DNA from: DATHGT01 sp035317605
GTDB lineage: Bacteria; Methylomirabilota; Methylomirabilia; Rokubacteriales; CSP1-6
NCBI GenBank assembly: GCA_035317605.1
Contig: DATHGT010000209.1
Span: forward strand, 1 to 64,000
DNA: 64,000 nucleotides
Direction: 5' to 3'
The notes under the pieces were generated by a model, which was not told where the DNA came from, made no database searches, and worked only from the letters and a program-made list of their open reading frames with translations. A program made the translations under genes and the position numbers. The first letter of the stretch is position 1; every line of letters starts with the position of its first letter. Shown one piece after another: positions 41,946-50,938 of this stretch.

Positions 41946-42153
41946 GGACATCAAGGCCCACATCACCGGCGTCGTCTTCCAGATCGTCGCCCATCCCGGC
42001 GACCCGGTACAGGAGGGCGACCCGGTGATCGTGCTGGAATCCATGAAGATGGAAATCCCCGTGGAATCCCCCCGCTCCGGCCGCGTCCAGTCGATCCCCG
42101 TCCAGGAAGGCCAGACCGTCCAAGAAGGTGAGGTCGTCGCGGTCTTGGAGTAA
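41938..42153 (+). CDS. Minimal biotin carrier protein (biotinyl domain)
   Basis: This 71-residue protein is just a biotinyl/lipoyl domain. The biotin lysine is in VLESMKMEIPV, and the hammerhead fold ends with GEVVAVLE. E. coli AccB is about twice as long because of an N-terminal region absent here. It overlaps accC by eight bases, so biotin carboxylase and carrier are made together. The short form resembles carriers of acyl-CoA carboxylases. Confidence 0.88.
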   Translation: MPEDIKAHITGVVFQIVAHPGDPVQEGDPVIVLESMKMEIPVESPRSGRVQSIPVQEGQTVQEGEVVAVLE

Positions 42154-42175
42154 GCGTCGTTCGAGCGGGGAGGCT

Positions 42176-42204
42176 TCGGAGGGGGCCGTCGAGGCCCCCT
42201 CCGA
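42176..42204. terminator. Bidirectional terminator between biotin carrier and rpoD
   Basis: TCGGAGGGGGCC and GGCCCCCTCCGA form a perfect 12-bp stem around GTCGA between convergent genes. The plus-strand side is followed by GCTAATTCTC, so only a weak T-run exists. The position between stops at 42153 and 42206 supports a shared terminator. Confidence 0.7.
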
Positions 42205-42205
42205 G

Positions 42206-43711
42206 CTAATTCTCGATGAAGGCGCGGAGGTTGCGGCCACGCAGGGGGTGGCGGAGCTTGCGGAGCGCCTTGGCCTCGATCTGACGAATCCGCTCGCGTG
42301 TGACCGCGAAGCGGCGGCCCACCTCTTCGAGCGTGTGCTCACCTTCCTCGCCGATGCCGAAGCGCAGCCGGAGAATCTCCTTCTCCTTCGGCGACAGCAT
42401 CGCCAGCGCCCGCTCGACCTGGGTGGTGAGGTCCTGGGTGAGCAGGCTGTCGTTCGGCGACCCCGCCGACTTGTCCTCGAGGAAGTCGCCCAGCTCGGAG
42501 TCCTCGCCGATCGGCGTCTCCAGCGAGAGCGGCTTGCGCGAGGACTCGAGGATCAGCCTGACCTTCTTGGCCGGCACCCCCGTCCGCTGCGCCAGCTCCT
42601 CGGGCGTCGGCTCGCGCCCCAGCTCGTTGACCATCGCCCGGTTGACCCGCGAGATCCGGTTCAACGTCTCCACCATGTGGACGGGAATGCGGATGGTCCG
42701 CGAGTGATCCGCGATCGCGCGCGTGATGGCCTGGCGGATCCACCACGTGGCATACGTCGAGAACTTGAACCCGCGGCGGTACTGGAAGCGATCCACCGCC
42801 TTCATGAGCCCGATGTTGCCTTCCTGGATCAGGTCCAGCAGCGACAGATCGCTGCCGAGGTAGCGCTTGGCCACCGAGACCACGAGCCGCAGGTTGGCCT
42901 CCATCAGCTCCTTCTTCGCCCGGCGAACCTCGCGGTCGCTGGTCTCGATCTCGATCAGCAGGGCCTGGAGCTGGCGACGGGGCAGACCGGCTTCGCGCTC
43001 GAGCGTCCGAAGCTCGCGCGTGGGCGTGGTGCTGCGGCCCCGCCGGGCCTCCTGGGCGAGCCGTCCGATCCGCTCGCAGTGGCGGCGCACCTTGGCCACC
43101 AGATCGTCGATCAGGGCTGGCTTGAGCGGCATGGCCGCCACGACCTTCTGGATGGCCTCGCGGTTGGCGGCGATCCACTCGACGTAGTTGTTCCGCGTAT
43201 TGGCCGTCCGCCGCTTGTCGCCCAGCGCCTCCTGGAGCCGAGCGATTTCCCGCTCGAGCCGGCGAATCTTCGCGAAAGCCTGGACGACGGGCTTGATCTC
43301 GGCGGCGTCGATCTCGCCCCCGGCCGGGAGCACGATCACGTCGTCCGCAGCGATCCCCTCGTGTCGCAGGCGGTCGCCGACCTCGAGGAGCGCGGTCACC
43401 GCCATCGGGATGCCGGCCAGCGCGCGTCGCAGCGCGATCTGGCCGACCTCGATGCGCCGCCCGATTTCGACTTCCTGGCGCGCGGTCAGCAGCGGGACCT
43501 TGCCAATTTCCTTGAGGTACAGGCGGACAGGGTCTTCGCCCTTCGACGAATACGACGTCAGCGACTCCGCGGGCACCCGCGACGTTTCCTCGGGCTCCTC
43601 CTCGGTCAGAGGCGCCGTCCGCTCTTCCGTCTCGTCCTCGGCAATCAGTGCGGTCGGCACCACCTCGGTGGTGCCGCCGCGGGACTCTCGATCTGGCTCG
43701 CGAAATGTCAT
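42206..43711 (-). CDS. rpoD: RNA polymerase principal sigma factor (sigma-70)
   Basis: This roughly 501-residue group 1 sigma factor has region 1.2 (DPVRLYLKEIGKVPLLTA), region 2 (ANLRLVVSVAKRYL and FSTYATWWIRQAITRAI), region 3 and region 4.2 (TLEEVGRRFAVTRERIRQIEAKALRKLR). ATG 43711 is chosen; an in-frame ATG at 43879 adds 56 residues with no sigma similarity. Region 1.1 is short or absent, and the insert before region 2 is moderate. It should recognise the TTGACA/TATAAT-type promoters seen in this window. Confidence 0.92.
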   Translation of the reverse strand: MTFREPDRESRGGTTEVVPTALIAEDETEERTAPLTEEEPEETSRVPAESLTSYSSKGEDPVRLYLKEIGKVPLLTARQEVEIGRRIEVGQIALRRALAGIPMAVTALLEVGDRLRHEGIAADDVIVLPAGGEIDAAEIKPVVQAFAKIRRLEREIARLQEALGDKRRTANTRNNYVEWIAANREAIQKVVAAMPLKPALIDDLVAKVRRHCERIGRLAQEARRGRSTTPTRELRTLEREAGLPRRQLQALLIEIETSDREVRRAKKELMEANLRLVVSVAKRYLGSDLSLLDLIQEGNIGLMKAVDRFQYRRGFKFSTYATWWIRQAITRAIADHSRTIRIPVHMVETLNRISRVNRAMVNELGREPTPEELAQRTGVPAKKVRLILESSRKPLSLETPIGEDSELGDFLEDKSAGSPNDSLLTQDLTTQVERALAMLSPKEKEILRLRFGIGEEGEHTLEEVGRRFAVTRERIRQIEAKALRKLRHPLRGRNLRAFIEN

Positions 43712-43900
43712 GGTGTCACCCGTATTGAGATCTCGGTCTTTTGATGCGCCGAGCGAGACGTTCGTTTCCGTCCGAGAAAAGTTCAAAAAATACGCCAACG
43801 CCTTGACGAGCGGCTGAAGACGTGGAAAACGAAGCGCCCGTCGCACCTCGTATCCGTGGGACTGGGGAGGCGTGTTCATCTATTCAGCGCATCGTTGCTC

Positions 43901-43909
43901 TGTTATGAT
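43901..43909 (+). promoter_or_regulatory. Extended -10 promoter of the malic enzyme operon
   Basis: TGTTATGAT is an extended -10 element 66 bases before the GTG start of the malic enzyme gene. No convincing -35 is present. It lies in the intergenic stretch 43712-43975 shared with divergent rpoD. No clear promoter for rpoD was identified there. Confidence 0.4.
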
Positions 43910-43975
43910 CCCTCGTCCGGATGAATCTTTGTCGAATCTCCTCAGCCTCCTTGCCGTCCTCGGAGTAACCACCTC

Positions 43976-45414
43976 GTGGCGGTCGCACCCAGCGCGAGCT
44001 ACAGCCTGACAGTCCGGCTGGAAATCAAGAACCGGCCGGGCATGCTCGGGCGCGTGGCGTCGGCCATCGGGCAGGCCGGCGGCGACATCGGGGCGGTGGA
44101 CCTCGTCCAGTCCAGTCGCGATCGCGTGATCCGCGACATCACGATCAACGCGCGCGACGACGTCCACGGCCAGGAGCTCGTGGGCCGCCTGCGGCGCCTG
44201 CCCGGAGTCCGGGTGAGCAACGTGTCGGATCGGACGTTTCTGCTCCACCTGGGGGCGGGAAGATCGAGATCCGGAACAAGGTGCCGATCCGCACCCGCGA
44301 CGACCTTTCCATGACCTACACGCCGGGGGTGGCTCGCGTCTGCCTCGCCATCAAGGAGGATCGGCAGCGGGCCTTCGCGCTGACGATCAAGCAGAACGCG
44401 GTGGCCGTCGTCACCGACGGCAGCGCGGTGCTCGGCCTCGGCGACATCGGGCCCGAGGCCGCGCTCCCGGTGATGGAAGGCAAAGCCATGCTGTTCAAGG
44501 AGTTCGCCGGCGTCGACGCGTTTCCGATCTGTCTCGGCACGAAGGACGTCGACAAGATCGTGGAGACCGTCAAGCTGATCGCGCCGACCTTCGGCGGGAT
44601 CAACCTGGAGGACATCGGCGCCCCCCGCTGCTTCGAGGTCGAGGAGCGGCTGCGCAAGGAGCTGGACATCCCGGTCTTCCACGACGACCAGCACGGGACC
44701 GCCGTGGTCGTCCTGGCCGCGCTGCTCAACGCGCTTCGCATCGTTCGCAAGGACATCGCGCGCATCCGGGTCGTGGTGACCGGGGTGGGGGCGGCGGGAA
44801 CGGCGACGATCAAGATTCTCCAGTCGAGCGGCGTGCGCGACATCATCGGCGTCGACGAGCACGGCACCCTGCACCCCGGCCGCACGGTCGGGATGGATTT
44901 CATGAAGCGCTGGGTTGCTTCGACGACCAACCCCCGGTCTGTCAAGGGCCGGCTGGCCGATGCCGTCGAAGGCGCCGACGTGTTCATCGGTCTGAGCGTG
45001 CCGGGGATCCTCACGGTCCGCGATCTCAAGCGCATGGGCCGGGACCCCATCGTGTTCGCCATGGCCAACCCGACGCCGGAGATCCGGCCGGAAGAGGCCG
45101 CACGCCACGTCCGGGTCATGGCTACCGGCCGCTCGGACTATCCGAACCAGATCAACAACGTGCTCTGCTTCCCCGGGTTCTTCCGGGGACTCCTCGACTC
45201 GCGGGCGCGCACGGTCAACGACGAGATGAAGCTCGCGGCGGCGCGGGCGCTGGCCGCCGCCGTCGCTCCGGGCGAGCTGAGCGAGGAGTACATCATCCCC
45301 AGCGTGTTCAACAAGGCGGTGGCGCCCGCCGTCGCCGACGGTGTGGTGCGGGCCGCCCACGCGACCGGCGTGGCGCGCCGACGGCGGCGGCGCGACGCGG
45401 CAGCCGACTCGTGA
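43976..45414 (+). CDS. NAD(P)-dependent malic enzyme with N-terminal ACT domain, apparent frameshift
   Basis: Malic enzyme oxidatively decarboxylates malate to pyruvate. The ACT domain is read in one frame from GTG 43976 (TVRLEIKNRPGMLGRV to VRVSNVSDRTFLLHL). The catalytic part is read in another frame through 45414 (DDLSMTYTPGVARVC, LGLGDIGPEAALPVMEGKA, HDDQHGTAVV, GVGAAGTATI). In relatives this is one continuous protein (HLGGKIEI). The change occurs at a run of five G at 44251-44255; one more G would restore the frame. It may be a sequencing error, a mutation or a slippage site. A separate start at 44281 could make a truncated enzyme without ACT. Confidence 0.8.
44251..44255 (+). other. Apparent -1 frameshift site in malic enzyme gene
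   Basis: CACCTGGGGGCGGGAAGATC is read HLGAGR in the upstream frame and GGKIEIRNKVPIR in the downstream frame. A sixth G would give HLGGGKIEI and join the two frames. Homopolymer runs are a common site of both read error and real slippage. Confidence 0.75.
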
Positions 45415-46130
45415 GCCGGCCGCGATGGTCTGTCGTGATTCCCGCGTTCAACGAGGCGCGGCGGTTGCCGCGGTACCTCGCCGAGATCGTGACGTACTTC
45501 GACGGTCGGGGTGAGGCGTACGAAGTGTTGATCGCCGACGACGGCAGCACCGACGGCACCCACGACGCGGTGGCGCCGGTGACCCGCACGCACGAGGCCG
45601 TGCGTGTCCTCCGTCACGACTGGAACGAGGGCAAGGGCGCGGCCGTGCGCCGCGGCATGCTGGCCGCCCGCGGCGACTTCCGCCTGTTCGCCGATGCCGA
45701 CGGCGCCACGCCGATCGGGGAAGTCAAACGCCTGGAGGCCGCGCTGATGGGCGGAGCCGAGGTCGCCATCGGCTCGCGCGCGCTGCCGGATCCCTCGGTC
45801 TCCGTGTCGGCGCGCCGGCACCGCGTCGTGGCCGGACACGTGTTCAACTGGATCGTCCAGCACCTCGTGGTTCCGGGCGTCACGGACTCGCAGTGCGGCT
45901 TCAAGGCCTTCACGGCCAAGGCAGCGGTGGACCTCTTCGAAAAATTGCGGACGGCCGGCTTCGCCTTCGACGTGGAGCTGCTGCTCCTCGCCCGCCGGTT
46001 GGGCTATCGCGTCGCCGAGGTGCCGGTGAACTGGACCGATCAGGCCGGGAGCAAGGTCCGTGTCCTCGGTAACGGACCGCGCATGCTGTGGGAGGTCGCG
46101 ATGGCCAGGCGCCGGGTCGGACGCCGATGA
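45411..46130 (+). CDS. Family 2 glycosyltransferase (dolichyl-phosphate glucosyltransferase-like)
   Basis: This 239-residue GT-A transferase has SVVIPAFNEARRLPRYL, ADDGSTDGT, the metal-binding LFADADGATP and DSQCGFKAF. It resembles polyprenyl/dolichyl-phosphate beta-glucosyltransferases, which charge a lipid carrier with sugar. GTG 45411 overlaps the malic enzyme stop. Downstream is a GT-C enzyme that could use a lipid-linked sugar. No membrane segment is seen. Confidence 0.83.
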   Translation: MSRPRWSVVIPAFNEARRLPRYLAEIVTYFDGRGEAYEVLIADDGSTDGTHDAVAPVTRTHEAVRVLRHDWNEGKGAAVRRGMLAARGDFRLFADADGATPIGEVKRLEAALMGGAEVAIGSRALPDPSVSVSARRHRVVAGHVFNWIVQHLVVPGVTDSQCGFKAFTAKAAVDLFEKLRTAGFAFDVELLLLARRLGYRVAEVPVNWTDQAGSKVRVLGNGPRMLWEVAMARRRVGRR

Positions 46131-47272
46131 CGGCGGCGCCTCGGATGCAGAGCATCGAGCCGTTCCTGGCCGTGGAAATGGGCGACCGCGCCCAGGCGCT
46201 CGAGCGGCAGGGGATCGACGTCGTCCATCTCGAATTCGGCGAGCCGGACTTCGACACGCCGGCGGTGATCCGCGAAGCGGCCGAGAAGGCGCTCAAGGAC
46301 GGCCGGACACGCTACGTCGAGACCCTCGGGATCCTGCCGCTGCGCGAGGCGATCGCCGAGCACTACGCGGCGACGTACGGCGTCGAGGTCTCGCCCGATC
46401 GGATCCTGGTGACGCCGGGAACCTCGCCGGCCATGCTGCTGCTCTTCGGCCATCTCGTGCATCCGGGCGACGAGGTGATCCTGAGCGACCCGTACTACGC
46501 CTGCTATCCGAACTTCGTCCGCTACGCCGACGGCGTCCCCGTGTACGTGGACGTGGGCGAGGCGGACGGCTTTCAGTACCGGCCGGAGTCCATCGGCCCG
46601 CGGCTTTCGTCCCGCACGCGCGCGATCCTGATCAACTCGCCGGCCAATCCCACCGGGGGCGTGCTCTCGGCGGACCGGATGGCGGCGATCGCGGGATTGG
46701 GCCCGACCGTCGTCTCCGACGAGATCTATCACGGCCTGAACTACGAGGGCCGCGATCGCTCGATCCTCGAGTTCACGGATCGCGCGTTCGTCCTCAACGG
46801 GTTTTCGAAGGCCTTCGCCATGACCGGCTGGCGGCTCGGCTACCTCATCGCGCCCCAGGATCACGTGCGCTCGCTGCAGAAGGCGTTCGGCAACTTCTTC
46901 ATCTCGACCAACGAATTCGTCCAGTGGGCGGGGGTGGCCGCGCTCCGCGAGGCCGCCGACGAGACGCGCCGGTTCCGGACGATCTTCGACGAGCGACGCC
47001 GGGCCATGGTGGCGGGGCTCCGCGCCATCGGTCTCGGGGTGGGCGCCGAGCCGAAGGGCGCGTTCTACGTCCTCGCCGACGCCCGGCGCTTCTCGCGCGA
47101 TTCGATCGCCTTCGCGCACGAAATCCTCGAGCGCTGTCACGTCGCGGTGACGCCGGGGGCGGCCTTCGGCGCCAACGCCGAGGGACATCTGCGTTTCTCG
47201 TACGCCGCCTCGCTCGAGCGGATCGAGGAAGGCCTCCGCCGGCTCGGCTCGTTCCTGGCGACGCGCGCGTGA
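46127..47272 (+). CDS. Class I/II pyridoxal-phosphate aminotransferase
   Basis: This 381-residue fold-type I aminotransferase has LEFGEPDFDTP at the start, the PLP-binding NSPANPTGGV, the Schiff-base lysine in NGFSKAFAMTGWRLGY, and the carboxylate-binding arginine in HLRFSYA. ATG 46127 overlaps the upstream stop (ATGA). Substrate specificity (aspartate, aromatic or other) cannot be read with certainty. An ATG at 46088 is in frame but would overlap the GT2 gene more deeply. Confidence 0.88.
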   Translation: MTAAPRMQSIEPFLAVEMGDRAQALERQGIDVVHLEFGEPDFDTPAVIREAAEKALKDGRTRYVETLGILPLREAIAEHYAATYGVEVSPDRILVTPGTSPAMLLLFGHLVHPGDEVILSDPYYACYPNFVRYADGVPVYVDVGEADGFQYRPESIGPRLSSRTRAILINSPANPTGGVLSADRMAAIAGLGPTVVSDEIYHGLNYEGRDRSILEFTDRAFVLNGFSKAFAMTGWRLGYLIAPQDHVRSLQKAFGNFFISTNEFVQWAGVAALREAADETRRFRTIFDERRRAMVAGLRAIGLGVGAEPKGAFYVLADARRFSRDSIAFAHEILERCHVAVTPGAAFGANAEGHLRFSYAASLERIEEGLRRLGSFLATRA

Positions 47273-47316
47273 GCGAGCGCCCTCCTCGCCTCGGGCCGGA
47301 TCCCGGCCGCTGACCC

Positions 47317-48039
47317 GTGGACCCGGCATACGTGGCCACTCACGTCGAGGAGGATCGCCAGCACTGGTACTTCCGCGGTCGGTTGAGGGTGATCGACCGC
47401 GCGGTGCGGCGCGTGCTTCCGCGCCGCCGACTCCGTCTGGTCGACATCGGCTGCGGGACGGGCACCGTCCTGCGCGCCCTCGGCGACTTGGGCGAAACCG
47501 TCGGCATCGAAGCCACCGACGCCCTCCTGGCCGTCGCACGCGCCTCGGGGCTCGACGCGCGCAAGGGAGCGCTGCCCGACGATTTGCCGGTCGCTCCCGG
47601 CTGGGCCGACGTCGCCCTGCTGCTCGACGTGATCGAGCATCTCGATGACGACGCCGCCGCTCTGCGGGCCGTGCATCGAGTGCTCGTGCCGGGCGGCATG
47701 CTCGTGCTCACCGTGCCGGCCTATCCGTGGCTGTGGAGCGGGCATGACGCCGTGCTCGGTCACCGCCGCCGGTACGTCGCGAGGAGCTTCCGCCGCCTCC
47801 TCGAAAGCGCCGGCTATCGGGTCGAGCGGCTGACCTACTTCAACACCGTCCTGTTCCCGGCCATCGCCGGGCAGCGCCTGTACAAGCGATGGCGTGGTGA
47901 CGACGGCCACGATCTCAGGCGGCCGGGGCCCGTGCTCAACGGCCTTCTCGATCGCCTGTTCTCGCTGGAGCGCCACGTGGTCCCGATGCTCCCGCTGCCC
48001 TTCGGGACCTCGCTGTTTGCGGTCGCGCGGCGGCCGTGA
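47317..48039 (+). CDS. SAM-dependent class I methyltransferase
   Basis: This 240-residue methyltransferase has motif I VDIGCGTGTVL and the motif post-II EHLDDDAAALRAVHRVLVPGGMLVL. It starts with an HWYFRGRLRVIDRAV segment found in methyltransferases of envelope-glycan clusters. It precedes a GT-C/DUF2993-like fusion, overlapping it by four bases, and follows a GT2 enzyme, so it may modify lipid-linked sugars. The substrate is unknown. Confidence 0.8.
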   Translation: MDPAYVATHVEEDRQHWYFRGRLRVIDRAVRRVLPRRRLRLVDIGCGTGTVLRALGDLGETVGIEATDALLAVARASGLDARKGALPDDLPVAPGWADVALLLDVIEHLDDDAAALRAVHRVLVPGGMLVLTVPAYPWLWSGHDAVLGHRRRYVARSFRRLLESAGYRVERLTYFNTVLFPAIAGQRLYKRWRGDDGHDLRRPGPVLNGLLDRLFSLERHVVPMLPLPFGTSLFAVARRP

Positions 48040-50141
48040 GTTCCGCGACGCGGCAACGGGCGACGGTCGCCGCCGTCTTTCTCGGATTGATCGCCGTCAC
48101 CTCGATCTGGCTCGCCATCGATCGCCGCCCGCCGGAGTGGGACTACGCCAACCACCTCGAGAACGCGCTGCGCTGCCGTCAGGACGTGGCGGCCGGAGAC
48201 CTCGGCGCCGTCTTCGCCCGTTCGTCCTTCTACCCGCCGCTCGTGCCGTGCGCGGCCGCTCTCGTCTACAGCGTGCTCCCGTCCGACGCGGCCTTCGGTC
48301 ACGTCGTGATGCTCGCCTTTCTCGGCCTCGGGATGGTCTCGACGTACATCCTGGGCCGTCGGCTGGCCGGTGGTACCGGCGGGGTGGTCGCGGCGGTCGT
48401 CTTCGGCACGGCACCCCTCGTGGTCCACCACGTCCTGCACTTTCAGCTCGACCTGCCGCTCGCGTCCCTGGTGGCCACGTTTCTCGCCGCCCTGCTCGCG
48501 ACCGACCACTTCGAGCGGCCGACGTGGGCGATCGTCACCGGAGCGCTCCTCGGGCTCGGAATGCTGACCAAGCCGCCGTTCTTCGTGTTCGTCGCGCCCG
48601 CCTGCCTCGTGGTGGCGATCGGGATGCGGAGCCGGCGAGCGTGGCTCCACGCGTCGCTGGCCGGCCTGGTGGCAGTTCTGGTCGCGCTGCCGTGGTACGG
48701 TCCGCGCGCGTTGGGCCTGGCGACCCAGTTCCAGAACCGGTCGTTCAAGCAGGCCGAGGAAGCGGGTTTCCCCGCGGCTCTGAGCTCCGCGAGCCTCGCG
48801 TACTATCCGCTGAACAGTCCGTCTCAGGTCGGCGTGATCGCGACGGTGCTCGTGGTCATCGGCGTGGGCGTTGCGCTGCGCCGGCGCTGCTGGTACCTGC
48901 TGGCCGGTCTCGCGCCGTTCCTCGTGTTCCTCCTGCTCCAGAACAAGCAGATGCGCTACCTGCTGCCACTGATGCCGATGATCGCCGTCGCCTGCGCGCT
49001 CGGGTTCGAGGCGCTGCCGCGACCCGGGCGATGGGGCGCGGGCGTGGCCCTCGCCGCCGCGGTCCTCTGGCAGGTGTCCTCGGCCGCGCTCGCGCCGCCG
49101 CCGGACGGCGCGCGGTGGCCGCACCGGCCCATCCTCGAGGCGATTGCGCGCGACAGCGGCGGCGCTCCGCGCACGGTCAGCATCGTGGCGAATCATCCGT
49201 ACTTTTCTCCGTCCAACTTCCGTTACTTTGCCCTGCGTGACGGTCTTCACCTTCGCGTCGCGCGCGCCTGGGAGGGCGAGCCCATCGGCATCGACTACAT
49301 GGTCCTGAAGTCGGGGGACCTCGGACCGCCGCTGACGATCGACAAGGCGCGGCAGGTCGGCGAACGCATCGCGGCCGACGCCGCCCTCGCCCGCGCCTTT
49401 CCCGTGATCGGCGAGTTCCGGCTGCCCGACGGCTCGATCGCTTCCGTGCGCGCGCGCCGCCTCGCCGACGATCTCGACGTGACCCCGGACGCGCTCGCGC
49501 GCGCCGTCACCGCCGGCCTGCGAGCGCGCCTCGGCGAGGTCATGCGCGACGTCGAGGGGCTCGAGATCCGGCTCGACTACGACGCCCGCATCCTGGGTGG
49601 GCGAATCACGCGGCTGGAGATCGCGGCGGCGGCGGCCACCGTGGGCGAGCTGCGGAAGCGGCAGCCCGCCCTGCTCCGCGTGCGCGACGTGCTCGTCGTG
49701 ATCGAGGATGCGCTCGTCAATCCCTGGAGCGCGGCGCGAACGGGACGCTTCGACCCGCTCGACGCCGGCCGTCTCCGCATCGAGCGGGCCACCGTCGAGG
49801 CGGCGGACCTCCGGTCATTTCTGGGGCAAGTGAAGGGCGTGGGCCGGATGTCGCTCTCGCTGGGGACCGGGTTCGTGGATCTCACCTTCGAGACGCCGGG
49901 TCCCGACGTCGCTGCGCGCGTGCGGTTCGTCCCCCGGACTGACCGGCTGTTCGTGCTGGTCGCGGAGCGGGTCAGGGTCGGAAGCATTTCGGTTCCGCCG
50001 CTGCTCGTCAACTGGATCATGGCGAGCTTCGACCCCTCGCGGGGTATCGCGAGCCGGCTGCCGTTCCCCGCGGCCATTGCCCCCGTCACCGTCACGCCGG
50101 GCTCCGTCCGAATCGGGGGGCCTGAATCGAGGTCGCCATGA
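48036..50141 (+). CDS. GT-C (ArnT/PMT-like) glycosyltransferase fused to a DUF2993/LmeA-like domain
   Basis: This 701-residue protein has an N-terminal GT-C part with about ten membrane helices and the first-loop acidic motif (PPEWDYANHLENAL) of PMT-type transferases. The soluble C-terminal 240 residues (about 460-700) resemble LmeA/DUF2993 lipid-binding domains: VEGLEIRLDYDARILGGRITRLEI and repeated long strands. I know LmeA-type proteins only as separate exported proteins. It would take a lipid-linked sugar and glycosylate an envelope component. GTG 48036 overlaps the methyltransferase stop. Confidence 0.72.
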   Translation: MSSATRQRATVAAVFLGLIAVTSIWLAIDRRPPEWDYANHLENALRCRQDVAAGDLGAVFARSSFYPPLVPCAAALVYSVLPSDAAFGHVVMLAFLGLGMVSTYILGRRLAGGTGGVVAAVVFGTAPLVVHHVLHFQLDLPLASLVATFLAALLATDHFERPTWAIVTGALLGLGMLTKPPFFVFVAPACLVVAIGMRSRRAWLHASLAGLVAVLVALPWYGPRALGLATQFQNRSFKQAEEAGFPAALSSASLAYYPLNSPSQVGVIATVLVVIGVGVALRRRCWYLLAGLAPFLVFLLLQNKQMRYLLPLMPMIAVACALGFEALPRPGRWGAGVALAAAVLWQVSSAALAPPPDGARWPHRPILEAIARDSGGAPRTVSIVANHPYFSPSNFRYFALRDGLHLRVARAWEGEPIGIDYMVLKSGDLGPPLTIDKARQVGERIAADAALARAFPVIGEFRLPDGSIASVRARRLADDLDVTPDALARAVTAGLRARLGEVMRDVEGLEIRLDYDARILGGRITRLEIAAAAATVGELRKRQPALLRVRDVLVVIEDALVNPWSAARTGRFDPLDAGRLRIERATVEAADLRSFLGQVKGVGRMSLSLGTGFVDLTFETPGPDVAARVRFVPRTDRLFVLVAERVRVGSISVPPLLVNWIMASFDPSRGIASRLPFPAAIAPVTVTPGSVRIGGPESRSP

Positions 50142-50791
50142 AGGAATCGCCCGACGCGAAGAAGGCCAGAGGCCGCAAGATCCTGACGCGGCTCGAGCGC
50201 GCCTATCCGGACGCGAAGATCGCGCTCGACTTCACGACGCCGCTCGAGCTCCTGGTGGCGACGATTCTGTCCGCGCAGTGCACGGACGAGCGCGTGAACA
50301 TGGTGACGCCGGCGCTGTTTCGCGCCTACCATTCGGCTGCCGACTACGCCCGGCTCAAGCCCGAAACGCTCGAGAAGGCCATCCATTCGACGGGGTTTTT
50401 CCGCGCCAAGGCCCGGTCCATCGTAGGAATGGCCCGCGCCCTCGTCGACAAGCACGAGGGCGCGGTGCCGCGGGACCGCGAGGCCCTCGTTGCCCTGCCC
50501 GGGGTCGGGCTCAAGACGGCCAACGTCGTGCTCGGCAACGCGTTCGGCGAGCCGGGGATCGCGGTCGACACCCACGTCTTTCGCGTCTCCCAGCGGCTCG
50601 GGCTCGCCCGGTCCGAGGACTCTGTGGAGATCCACGACCAGCTCACCGAGGTTCTGCCGCGGCAGAGCTGGACGCGGGCCAGCCATCTCTTCCAGGCCCA
50701 CGGACGTCGAACCTGCACGGCCCGCAAGCCGGCCTGCCCGGTCTGTCCCGTCCGCGCGCTCTGCCCCTGGCCAGACAAGACGCGACCCTGA
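50138..50791 (+). CDS. nth: Endonuclease III (DNA glycosylase/AP lyase)
   Basis: This 217-residue base-excision enzyme has the helix-hairpin-helix LPGVGLKTANVVLG with the catalytic lysine. The catalytic aspartate is in VDTHVFRVSQRLG, and the [4Fe-4S] loop is Cys-x6-Cys-x2-Cys-x5-Cys (CTARKPACPVCPVRALC). It removes oxidised pyrimidines and cuts the resulting abasic site. The start overlaps the upstream gene by four bases, ending the operon that begins with malic enzyme. Confidence 0.93.
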   Translation: MKESPDAKKARGRKILTRLERAYPDAKIALDFTTPLELLVATILSAQCTDERVNMVTPALFRAYHSAADYARLKPETLEKAIHSTGFFRAKARSIVGMARALVDKHEGAVPRDREALVALPGVGLKTANVVLGNAFGEPGIAVDTHVFRVSQRLGLARSEDSVEIHDQLTEVLPRQSWTRASHLFQAHGRRTCTARKPACPVCPVRALCPWPDKTRP

Positions 50792-50845
50792 CCGTGGTGC
50801 CCGTTCTGTGCCGGCGCAAAACCGGGGCGCAGTCCCTCCGAGCCG

Positions 50846-50874
50846 TTGACAGGATGCGGGTTTTCCTCTAAGCT
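50846..50874 (+). promoter_or_regulatory. sigma-70 promoter of the rplM-rpsI operon
   Basis: A perfect TTGACA (50846-50851) is followed after 17 bases by TAAGCT (50869-50874). The predicted start is about 58 bases before the rplM ATG. That leader is 5' untranslated RNA that could hold ribosomal-protein feedback structure, though no strong fold is obvious. This is the best consensus promoter in the window. Confidence 0.7.
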
Positions 50875-50938
50875 ACGTCTTTGCAAATTCGTCTGTCCTG
50901 AGGCCCATTTAGCCTGAGGCGCGCTCGAAGGGGAGAAC

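Noticed and set aside
42206..43879. RpoD starting at ATG 43879
   Set aside because: The extra 56 residues have no sigma-factor similarity, and ATG 43711 gives a normal acidic N-terminus.
43976..44314. Stand-alone ACT-domain protein separate from malic enzyme
   Set aside because: After residue 93 the frame turns into sequence with no similarity, exactly where the malic enzyme frame picks up the family's conserved residues.
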